Shown one piece after another: positions 54,661 through 64,000 of a DNA stretch of 64,000 bases (position 1 is its first letter; each line of letters starts with the position of its first letter). The notes under the pieces are model-generated. The model was given only the letters and a program-made list of their open reading frames with translations, was not told the origin of the DNA and ran no database searches. The DNA comes from Gloeophyllum trabeum ATCC 11539 (lineage: Eukaryota > Basidiomycota > Agaricomycetes > Gloeophyllales > Gloeophyllaceae). The stretch is taken from the NCBI RefSeq assembly GCF_000344685.1, contig NW_006920420.1:1168789-1232788 (forward strand), written 5' to 3'. Both the position numbers and the translations under genes were made by a program.

Positions 54661-57600
54661 GGTCTGTCGAGACGGAAGAGATGTACAAGGGCGGAATCAC
54701 TAAATAATATTATAGTTATCTATGCTACCGACAGTGTCTCTGATACCATGCGTGTTCTATTACCACCCTGGTCCGTATACCTCCCCATAACTCATGTAGT
54801 CCAATGCACTTCTGCCGCGTTGTTGTGCGCGAACTCAACGATCCTTTCCGAAAGACGCCCTCATAATCACGGGCTATCGTTCTCATGAGACTCCCCCCAG
54901 TAAGAGGGCGATCTGCCACTCCGTGGAGACTTTTGGCCATCGCTTCATGTTTCAACTGAGACCGGCCCACTAAGAATTATCGGTATTGGGTTCGCACTCC
55001 GCAGGACCATCGACGCCTCCTGTAACAAGATCGAGGTCGTGTACTATCTCCAGCCGAGCTCGAAAGCCTTCGCGGCTGTTCAGACTGGGGGGAAATGTTT
55101 GAGTGGGCCATTCGATGAGCAGAAGGGACTAGGAGCTCACGCTGCCAACATCGAATTCACAAACACTGCGACCGTTTTTCGTGAGCTGAAATCGGATGGC
55201 CTATCGGAAACTATAAGCTTACCTTTCGCCCCTACAAAGTATAAGGCAAGGAAGGCCATTGAACCGCGGAGTGCAAAGAACTATCGCACCAGAAGATAAC
55301 GCTGAAGACCCGCTACATGAGCAGAAGTGACAGAGATATACCCACTGAAACTAGGAAGATACATGCTACAATGCTGCAAACTGTCAGTAATCCTTCCGCG
55401 ACGGTACGCAAGTCATTGGGCTCACTTAGCAAGAAGCCCGGTTACCACTGTATAGTTAATGGTAGAGCCCACTACTGATCGTAAGGACCTGATGAATACT
55501 ATGTCAAATCGGGAATCCGGGGAAAAACCATGAAATCATCGTACCTGGACCTCCTACTCACTCCTTTGCTGGCTCGGTACAACAAGTAACACATACTAAC
55601 CGTTATGCACGCGTCCACAATGATGGTGCAAACGCTACTCAGACAAAGCACGATCTGCCATAAGTGGGGTTCTATCAGGGAGCCGGACGCATGGATGTTC
55701 GTAATGCATGCCTACCTCGAGTATTTCATTTTTGGGCCCCGGTCCGTTAAAGCTCACGAGGGAGTTGAAGCGACCGCTACGAATGACATGATTGGGACAC
55801 AAGCGAAGAAGAAAGAAAACAAGCTTACAATAATCCGCTGAAGGCTAGTCCTAATGAGCACATGGTATCCTATGTAAGATATGTATAGTACTTACCAATG
55901 CTGAATGCTACAATATTGCGGGGGAGATTAGATACGGAGAGGCCCATCCTCATTGACGACGCCTCTTACCGAAACTCAGGACAGCTGGAATAATCTGGGG
56001 CAGGAGATCAGCTGCGGACGCGAACAATGGTATATGGACCAAGTACCATGACAAATGCAACCCTTCCCTTGTTAACTACCGGGGTGCGCGTCTTTCAGGA
56101 TTCGGCTGCGAAAGTGATAATATAACGTACAATTCCAAATTCGCGTAATGTAGAAACTAGCAAACAGTGAGTACTTGTGTCTGAGCAGCAGATTGTACCG
56201 GAGCATACAATCGGACAAGGATGAAGTCAAGCTCCTAGCAGAATAATGAGGTCATGAGTCGTCTCATTATGGTGGTTAGTGACGTACAGCTGGAATTGTC
56301 TGAGCCTGTTCCAGCCGAGTCAGTTCTCTGCAAACACGCGAGAATTTACTTGCGTACAATGAGGCTCCTGGTGGACACAGTTAGCCGTCACGAGGGTAGC
56401 TTGGGATCGTCCCATCTCACCAGTTCCCGTACACACAGAGCGCCGGATCACCGCCACATTTGGTAATAAGATAATGCCAAATAATGTGAATTACAAGTAT
56501 CTGGTGAAATGAATCGATCTAGCGTTTCGCTGAGTCCGCGGAGCCTTCATTTTACAATCAGAAAACACCTTACGGCGAACGTAGCTCCCACCTAGGACCG
56601 AACTTGCTTCAGCTTAGTGATGGCGCAAGGACGGACGACTTACTAAACATTTGAGAAATGTCGTATCATTAGGGAAGCAGCGATAATAGCGTATGAGCTG
56701 GCCACAAGCGACACCATACAACCTATCAAAGCCATTACTTAGTTCGATTGCATCTGTGACGTGTCACTTTGAAAACTCACACGATGGAAACAACAGCACC
56801 CTCCAGGCATGCACCGAAAGTCCAACCAAGACTATTCATCCTTGCCGGACTTGACCAGCTCTTGAAAGCCAGAGGGTAAAGCGTGGAACCCGCCGTTCCA
56901 GTCATAGCGTGCAGTTATACCCTCAGTAGAAGAAGCAGATCATCCAGACACGACTAAAATAGAGCCCGTAACTGCCGGTCAATCAACAAGCAGTCAAGGA
57001 ATGTGTGTACCCCATCAGAGGCGATGATCACTGCTGTCAGAGTGAATACACTGACGGGACTTACGACTTGCCGACGTATACTGAATGCCGACTCTATACA
57101 CCGTCAGGTAGGTAGAAGCAACCAGCGTCTAGACGAAGTTTCAGTGTCTTGCCTTACCGGGATCAAACGACTGAATGGAAACCCTCGAGTGGTAATATCA
57201 GGATTGTGGGCAGCGCCGGGCAATGTCTGCCGAGTCCGGGGCGCTAGCAGGTACGCGAAGCATCAATGGGACGTGCTCGCAGCTGCCTGCTAAATCGCAT
57301 AGTCTGCGATTTGCCCCAAAGTTGCCGAAACAGAAGTTGCGCAGCCGGCTGCAAATTGCCAAAAGACGGACTTCTGAGGCCATCTTATGTAGCGGCACCA
57401 CGCATGGAAGCAGGTCTACGAGGTTTCAACGGATGAGGCGTCAGCGACAATGGCTGACTCCAGCTGTGTAGTGGCGCAACAAAACGCGTAACATGAGGAA
57501 GGCGATAGAGTCTTTGCCATAGCATGGGAGTACCAACAACTCGGGCCTTCTTGATAACGGGACAACCGTGCCAGCAGGGACATGATATGCGTGTATCATG

Positions 57601-57686
57601 ATGCAGAAGTCTATATCTTGGATGTGATGTGAGAATATTCGGATCTCGTACCGCATCAGTGAAGCAAACCGCTCACTTGGACAAAT
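54661..57686. other. 3-kb region without a supportable gene
   Basis: Frames at 55039-55299 and 55605-55841 (plus) have no motif. On the minus strand near 56900-56750 one frame reads SLGWTFGACLEGAVVSIV after a Ser/Pro stretch, and near 56470 another has TKCGGDPALCVYGNW. They are isolated, and I could not build a gene. Like 42.9-45.9 kb, it looks like a decayed or intron-dense locus. Confidence 0.4.
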
Positions 57687-58951
57687 CTATTTCCCTAATC
57701 TTGCACCAGACACCGACCTCCCAAGCGCCTCCACCTCCTGCCTTACAATCTCCGTCACCTCGCTCCGGACCCGCGCCATCTCCTCCCACAGCTTCCCCTC
57801 CCGCTCGCGGTACCGTTCCGTGTAAACCGTGCGCGAGATCGCCTCGCCCATCCACCCTCCGCCGTGCTTGACCTCGCTTGACGGGGTGACTTGGACGCGG
57901 GCAGGGTCGCGGTCGATGGAAGCGAGCGCGCTTCTGATCTTTTCTGCCGAAATGGGCTTGCCGAAGGTCACACTGAGGGCGACACCTGGGCGCGGGAGGA
58001 ACTTGTAGGGGATGGATCTGCCTTCTGGCATGAGTTTGTCAAAGCCTGTATGCGGGAGCATGAGCAAATTGTTTCTCGAGGGGACGTAACGTCCTACCCG
58101 TGAGCCACATCGGAATGACCGTCGGGGGCAGAGCCGTCTCCATCAGCATTCGACCTCTGAGTACACAATGATATACGTTAGTCTGATAGGGAGAAACAGC
58201 GGAGCGGGAATTAACATACATCCCCCACTTGAACCTTGCTAAATGTGCCATACCATGTTCCTCACGATAATCGCGGGGCTGGTAAACTTTACCCTCCCCA
58301 AACAAGTGAACCTGATCAACATGAGCGCATGTCCGCTAAGTCATTCACTCTACGCAAGTCGATATACGAATACTTACCCAGCCACCCCGGTTCAGCTTAG
58401 ACACAGCCGTGTCTACCGACGGCTGATATATTCCCTTACCTCTGAACGTCTCAAGGACCTGGCCATTCCGAAAGAACGCGGAGAAAATCCTAACTAACGG
58501 GAAATCTTGTTTAGAGGATCTAAGGATCCATGTCCTTGCTCACGGGTTCGTGAATATTATATCTGCCGCTCCCAATGCCCATCGTGTCGTTCGTTCACTT
58601 AGGAAGGACCGCCATGGCATTATACCCCAGATCAGGGGATCGTCGAGCCTGGACATTCCACATCATTATTGTATTGTTCTCATATCATATCCATATTAAC
58701 ATTAAACGTACGTTGAGAGGTGATTTGCCACTGAATCGACCTCAGTCCGACGGAAGTGCGCACGAAAAAGATCTCGCAGACATACCCGTGACAACCCCTC
58801 GACCTTTTTCCCTTTCTTCTGACCGCAATGCTTCCAGAAGGATGTCAAGTCCATTGACGGAAACCGAAGAACAGAACCCAATCTTCAGGAACGCTTTGCA
58901 TGTCAGACCGACGGTTGTGACTGTCGCTCTTGAAAAGAGACCCGTCGCCAT
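57687..58951 (-). CDS. TAZ1: Tafazzin-type (monolyso)cardiolipin acyltransferase
   Basis: Seven exons: 58951-58786, 58730-58712, 58648-58544, 58489-58378, 58311-58220, 58156-58098, 58045-57687; 303 residues, all phases closing. The acyltransferase motif H-x4-D is NHLSTLDD (His 59, Asp 64), built across the 19-nt second exon. Then DDPLIWGIMP, RWALGAADIIFTNP, FSAFFRNGQVLETFRGKGIY, LFGEGKV, FKWGIGRMLME and PMWLTGFDKLMPEGR follow, all hallmarks of tafazzin. In mitochondria this enzyme remodels cardiolipin acyl chains by transacylation. Length is in the normal range for fungal tafazzins. The C-terminal region past KFLPRPG is less conserved, with an RYREREGKLWEEMARVR helix. The gene is convergent to nothing nearby and divergent from the transporter pair. 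Confidence 0.92.
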
Positions 58952-59268
58952 ACAGTCGAGCGGAGGTAAATGAACGGCGAGCCTATAGACTTATAGAGGG
59001 TATAGAGTATACAAGTGGAGGATAAATATGAGGTAGCGTCGACGATGCAAGGGCAAGCTACCCCGCATTCTTACCGTGGGAATCTGCCCGATACGAATTG
59101 CCGACTTGCCGACGCCCGACTTCAATCAAGAAGCCTGACCAGCAGGATGACACCCAGCATTTATAGCATCCCCGTGGCCAAATCACAGTATACGTATGCA
59201 CCGTTCTTGCTTTCTCCTGCATCAATTTTCCAGCAAGCCATCGCCTTCGCTTTCATGGTCACTGCGCG
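58952..59268. other. Divergent promoter between tafazzin and transporter 1
   Basis: About 320 bp between divergent start codons. A 105-residue plus frame (59015-59332) overlaps the true start of the transporter in another phase and is not called. Confidence 0.5.
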
Positions 59269-61100
59269 ATGGCTGGCGGGCATGCATTTGCGACTCACCC
59301 AACGAAAGCCGTATCGTCCGCGGAAGGTGTAGCGTTCTTGCCCGCGGAGGATACAGTTGTCGGCGAGCGAAAACGTAGCGATGGCAAGGCTCCTCTGTGG
59401 AGACGAATATCGCCAGCTTTCAAGGATTTCGTGGAGAGGAACACGGGACTGCTTATGGTCGCGTCGTCTCAATTCTTCTTCGCACTGCAGAACGCGTCGG
59501 TGAAGAGGCTAAACAGTCTCGAGGACCCAGTCCCCACATTAGAGGTAATCCTTGCTGTGATGCCCACGAAATCGAACTGATGGCTTGGTGCGTAAGCTGG
59601 TGATGGTGCGAATGGTAGGACAAAATCGTTAAGGCTGGAAAGAGTCGCCATCGCTCACAGAAAACTCCTGCAGGGTATCATATGGATAGGCTGCGAAGCA
59701 TATATGTATGTTATTAAGATTGGGTTACGTATACTGGATGGACAACGCTGATGATCACTTTTCAGGCTTCTCAGAGGCGTGCCGGATCCGTTCTTGGGGC
59801 CCAAGGAAGTGCGGGGCCTCCTCCTCTTACGAGGCTTCTCGGAGTCGGTGCATACACCTCGCAGCGCACGGTATCCGTGGTTATTGATTGGCGTAGATTC
59901 ATCGGAATATTCGCCTCCTACTACTCCCTGAACTATTTGTCCCTGTCGGATGCTACGGTATTGACTTTCCTATCGCCTTTCACCACCGCCATCGCCGGAG
60001 CACTGCTTCTCAAGGAGAAATTCACACTAAAGCAGGCACTTGCTGGCCGTACGTATCTCGACTGATCCCGGCTTGCTCTCTTACGATGGTGCATCACTCA
60101 GTATGCAGCTTCGGTGGGGTCATACTCATTGCGAGGCCCGCGTTCCTGTTCGGTAGTGCTTCAGCAGCGCCGGACTCAGGGCATGTTATTGACGACGGAC
60201 ACGTTGGTGACCCGCTCGCCAAAGGAACGCCCGCCCAACGGTTGGGAGCTGTCAGTGTTGCCTTGATCGGCGTCCTTGGTTCTACCGGTGCTTGTAAGTC
60301 GTTATATACTTTACTTTCCCTTTCCACTTACGAAGGCATGCGAGCTAGACACGTCAATACGAGCTATTGGGAAACGCGCTCATGCTATGCATTCCATCGT
60401 CACATTTTCCGCTTACTGCGTTATCACATCATTGGGCGGGTGAATACTTAGGAACACTCTGCTCTTACAGATTCACATCTGACTATAATTGTTGCTGTGT
60501 AGGTTACTATTACGGGGAACCCACGTCGTGGTCCCACGACGTATCGACTGGTTCGCTCTTCTTCTGTCAGTCGGCTTCCTTGGCTACGCAGGCCAAGTAT
60601 GTTCAATAACCCTGTAACCGCGTAAAGATGTGCTGAGGCCCACAGATCTTTCTGACCAACGGACTGCAACGCGAGACCGCGGGCCGAGGGACCATGGCTG
60701 TATACACGCAGGTGGCGCATCCGTCTTCCAGAGCCGGGTATAGTATCCACTCACGCAAATTGTTAAGATTATCTATGCCCTTGTACTACAGCGCATATTC
60801 TTTCATACGACACCCGCTCCTCTGTCGTTTGTCGGGACGGCCATCATCATGATGTCTGCGATTTACGTTGCTGTAAGTCATATCATAGCATTCTCACCCC
60901 TTGCTCTTCATCGAATGCTAACCTTTCTATAGTTAACGAAGGAAAGCACGAAGTCAGCGGCAACGGATGAGCAGGTACGACTAGAGGATGTCGGGGACGA
61001 CATGATGGAGGAGGGTTTGTTAGACGACTCGGAGGAGAGCGATCTGGCTGAGGAAGGACAAGATGCGGAACCAGCGGAGGATAACAAGCCACCCCGCTGA
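59269..61100 (+). CDS. EamA/DMT-superfamily transporter (SLC35G-like), tandem copy 1
   Basis: Eleven exons: 59269-59544, 59597-59614, 59674-59705, 59766-59843, 59897-60048, 60102-60293, 60349-60439, 60503-60596, 60646-60711, 60768-60872, 60933-61100; 423 residues. Two EamA repeats are visible: NTGLLMVASSQFFFALQNAS with VPTLELVMVRM, then VPDPFLGPKEVRGLLLLRG and LNYLSLSDATVLTFLSPFTT with LLLKEKF in the first; VALIGVLGSTGA, IRAIGKRAHAMHS, and FLTNGLQRETAGRGTMAVYT in the second. This is the ten-helix drug/metabolite transporter plan. The substrate is unknown. The N- and C-terminal tails are hydrophilic, the latter acidic. Exon 2 is only 18 nt. Confidence 0.87.
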
Positions 61101-61393
61101 GATATTTGTTACCTCGGATTCTCTTCCGTTTCCTGTGCGTAAAGTCAGACAATTATTTGAGTCGCACAGGTGGTCTCTCACTCGAGGTTGAACTGTACAC
61201 CGCACTATAGCCGTGGGAAACAATAGGATAAGAAGCGCCGACTTGCCGAACTCTTTATCAAGGAACTGTTGACCATGATGACTTCCAATGAGCAATATAT
61301 AGCGCTGTTGTACCTAATTATGCGTCATTTCTGCCCCCCTTCTATTTCTCCTCTGCGACGTACAATCCAGCACCGTTCCTTGGGTGCTGCCGG

Positions 61394-63229
61394 ATGGAAG
61401 GTCGCAATGTCTTTATGTCTCAACCAACGAAGCCCTACTCGTCTTCCGAGGACGTGACTCTCGTAGATGAGGAGGATGTACCTGGGGACGTGGGAGATGC
61501 TAAGATTCCCCGATGGAGACGCGCGGTATCTGGAATCAAGGACTTCGTGGATAGGAACACTGGATTGCTGCTCGTGGCTTCGTCGCAAATATTCGGAGCC
61601 CTGCAGAACGTATCTGTAAAGACTTTGAACAGCCTGGATGATCCCGTACCCACATTAGAGGTGGGGCTCTGTCTTATAGATGGAATATAATGCTGCTCAC
61701 ACGATCGCATGTAGCTTGTTATAGTCCGCATGGTGAGTCTATCAACAACAAGTCATTGTACACGCTGACCACGGACTGAAGTCCTTTACATGGATTTGCT
61801 GCATAATATATATGTACGCTGCTCTTGTCATCACTTGACCCATAAACACTAATGCCCATTTATGTCCAGGCACCTTAGAGGCGTGCCTGACCCGTTTCTG
61901 GGGCCCAAGGGAGTGCGAGGTCTGCTTGTTTTGCGGGGATTTTCCGGGTTAGTACGCTGACGGTTGTCGCAGCATTGAGTATACGTTCTCATGGGTCACC
62001 TAGGTTCTTCGGGCTGTTCGGGACATACTATGCCTTGAATTACTTATCGCTGTCAGACGCCACAGTTCTGACCTTCTTATCGCCCTTCACGACCGCTATT
62101 GCGGGCGCAGTCCTTCTCAAAGAGAAATTCACGCTGAAAGAAGCCCTCGCAGGCGGTGAGCAACCCAGCTCGAGTCACCCCGAATAGCTCTCTAATTGAT
62201 ATGTGCTGGGATAGTATGCAGCTTCATCGGAGTCGTGCTCATAGCAAGGCCGGAGTTTCTGTTCGGTGCCGAGATGGCGGCGCCAGACTCGGGGCATGTC
62301 ATAGACGGCGCGCATGTCATTCAACCGTCTGCCAAAGGAACACCCGCACAGAGATTGGGAGCTGTGGGTGTCGCTCTCCTGGGGGTACTTGGGGCGACCG
62401 GTGCATGTGGGTGATCGCTTCTGAAGCAGGGTTACACCGGTTTGATCTCTCCCCTTTTGCCAGACACGTCTATACGTGCGATAGGGAAGCGTGCTCATGC
62501 GATGCATTCCATGGTCGCGTTTTCTGCATACTGCGTAGTCGCAGCCTCCATCGGGTGACTGTCATTTGACTGACAGCTTTGCGTATCCAGCTCTAATGAG
62601 GTACTTCGCAGGTTGATCGTGAAAGGAACACATATCGTAGTCCCCCGGCGTATCGAATGGCTTGGCCTTCTGCTGTTCATCGGCTTCGTGGGGTTCACAG
62701 GGCAGGTATTAACGCATACAATGTGTTTACTTAACCAGCCTCTTACACGCGACAGATTCTCATGACCAATGGGTTACAACGAGAGACCGCCGGGAGAGGC
62801 ACCATGGCTGTATACACTCAGGTAAATCATTCACATCCCGTCTTCGAGCGCGGGCTGATTTGCATAATCAAGATTATCTATGCTATTGCTTTCGAGCGTA
62901 TATTTTTCCACACGACACCCGCTCCGTTGTCGATTGTCGGGACAGTGATTATCATGACGTCGGCCATTTACGTCGCGGTAAGCCAGAGGTCCAGACTCAT
63001 CAATCTTGTCCAAGGCTGATGATCCCCGCAGCTAACGAAGGAAAGTGCCAAGTCAGCAGCGGGAAATAATCATGTGAGACTAGAGATTATTGGGGAGAGT
63101 ATGGTAGAGGAAGGTTTGTTGACTGGATCCGAGCCGAGTGACCAGGTCTATCCAAAAGAAGGAGACGAGAAATCAAAGCAAGTACGACAAAGTCTAGATT
63201 TAGAAGCAGCGGGGCAGGCCAAAATTTAG
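61394..63229 (+). CDS. EamA/DMT-superfamily transporter (SLC35G-like), tandem copy 2
   Basis: Eleven exons: 61394-61660, 61715-61732, 61782-61813, 61870-61947, 62004-62155, 62215-62406, 62464-62554, 62612-62705, 62756-62821, 62873-62977, 63032-63229; 430 residues. Exons 2 to 10 have exactly the same lengths as in copy 1. The membrane core is strongly conserved (LNYLSLSDATVLTFLSPFTT, SIRAIGKRAHAMHS, TNGLQRETAGRGTMAVYTQ), while the N-terminal tail and the acidic C-terminal tail differ. An alternative start at 61415 (MSQPTK) is possible. Both copies appear intact, so they may differ in regulation or substrate range. The 293-bp spacer between the copies holds the second promoter. Confidence 0.87.
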
Positions 63230-63813
63230 GGTTCGTTATTGATTTTATCTGTTACTGCAGGTGCACGACCGAGTATCAATGTAGTTCCCTTGAACATGTT
63301 GCATTGATGCGAGGATATTGGCTCAACCAATTTGAGCCGCAATACCGACGGTCTCGTTCCTTTACAGGTAACATAGGAAGACAGAGTTTATGTTAAGGAG
63401 GGGGTAATAAGCTGGAGTCTGGCAAATGCAACAAACGGAACTTGAGAGACGTGGTCAATGTCAGAATGTGGCTTGAGTGTGGCGGAAGTGCCACACTGAA
63501 ACGTGAGAGTGGCTTTCGCACGGTCATGGTAGACTCCCATGACAGTCATCCATATTCCGCTGCGCCTAAGTACATTCGCTCGTCATGGGAATGCTGCCTG
63601 TTAATCCAGTCCAGAAATGCTGCTACCTGAATACTCAAGAGGATGATCCACAGAATCGTCGTTCAAATACCTGCTATAGGGCGCGGCGATGCGGTGGTCA
63701 TTATGACGTCGAAAGAGGGAGCGGCGTAAAGGCTGATGTCAAGGGACGGATGGAGAGAGGACTATAAGACTGGTGCTGGAGTGAGCTAAGACATCCCAGT
63801 CTTATTCATAGCC
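63230..63813. other. Spacer and promoter before the SDR gene
   Basis: About 580 bp. Short frames at 63442-63630 and 63585-63767 have no motif. Nothing else is recognised. Confidence 0.45.
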
Positions 63814-64000
63814 ATGTCGTCCGAAGATATCATCACCGCGTACAAGAACATTGCTGTGCCGTCCAAGCAGGAGCAGAATCTGCCGGGTCTGGACAAGGAT
63901 ATCGAACGTACGTGACCGCCATCTCATTCTTCAGGTTGCACGTCCGACTCACGCGCGCGGACAGCCGGAATCGAATATACGAAACAAGAGATCTGGGACG
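63814..64000 (+). CDS. Short-chain dehydrogenase/reductase, 5' end only
   Basis: Exon 1 is 63814-63907; exon 2 starts at 63965 and runs off the window. The spliced start reads MSSEDIITAYKN, then KQEQNLPGLDKDIE and PGIEYTKQEIWD. The motif PGLDxDxEPGxxYTKxExWD is the N-terminal signature of the extended SDR group related to bacterial YhxC/YdaD general-stress oxidoreductases, where it precedes the GGDSGIGRS nucleotide-binding loop. That loop lies beyond the window. The family usually uses NAD(P)(H); the substrate is unknown. Confidence 0.75.

Noticed and set aside
1..64000. tRNA or rRNA genes
   Set aside because: I looked for paired-arm and conserved-loop patterns and recognised none; a tRNA scan would be decisive.

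Overview
This is a nuclear fungal window. Its genes carry many short GT-AG introns of about 45-60 nt, and its gene families (F-box-like proteins with a C-terminal Cys/His tail, JmjC proteins, integrase-core elements, Eos1, Ypp1, tafazzin) point to Basidiomycota, Agaricomycetes, probably a polypore-like species. Bacterial features such as operons and ribosome binding sites do not apply. All exon models were spliced by eye and checked for reading-frame closure. Family names rest on recognised motifs, not on a database search.

Layout. 1-500 (-): the 5' end of the TFIIH helicase XPB, running off the window. 0.9-12.3 kb: a duplication-rich accessory block. It holds three paralogous F-box-like genes (942-2667, 3543-5298, 9873-11677, all +), a small minus-strand gene after the second copy (5295-5745) and its decayed twin after the third, a coiled-coil/NLS protein (6984-8571), a relic of the TOM70 5' end (8851-9004), and a 270-bp hAT-type MITE with a perfect 8-bp target-site duplication (9117-9386). 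12.9-24.4 kb: a repeat-rich island with a minisatellite, a broken integrase-core transposase, two copies of a ~0.88-kb repeat, an 863-N assembly gap with near-identical flanks, an LTR-like segment, a JmjC-domain gene and two strong inverted repeats.

24.4-31.0 kb: a ZIP zinc transporter lies between two inverted F-box pseudogenes, each broken where the other is intact. 32.0-42.9 kb: a compact conserved block with a cation-dependent O-methyltransferase (-), the TTC7/Ypp1-type TPR protein (-), a small NTF2-like protein (+), a Dabb-domain protein (+) and the diphthamide enzyme Dph2 (-). 43.0-45.9 kb holds no gene I can support. 45.9-54.7 kb (+): an Eos1-like membrane protein, the second coiled-coil/NLS protein, TOM70 and a conserved protein of unknown function. 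54.7-57.6 kb again has no supportable gene. 57.7-64.0 kb: tafazzin (-), two tandem EamA-type transporters with matching exon structure (+), and the start of a short-chain dehydrogenase (+).

The housekeeping genes (XPB, Dph2, TOM70, TAZ, Ypp1, Eos1) look intact. The accessory parts show repeated segmental duplication followed by decay: the pair [coiled-coil/NLS gene + TOM70] at 47.8-52.1 kb reappears at 7.0-9.0 kb with TOM70 reduced to a 5' relic, and the pair [F-box-like gene + small minus gene] is duplicated with the small gene dead in one copy.
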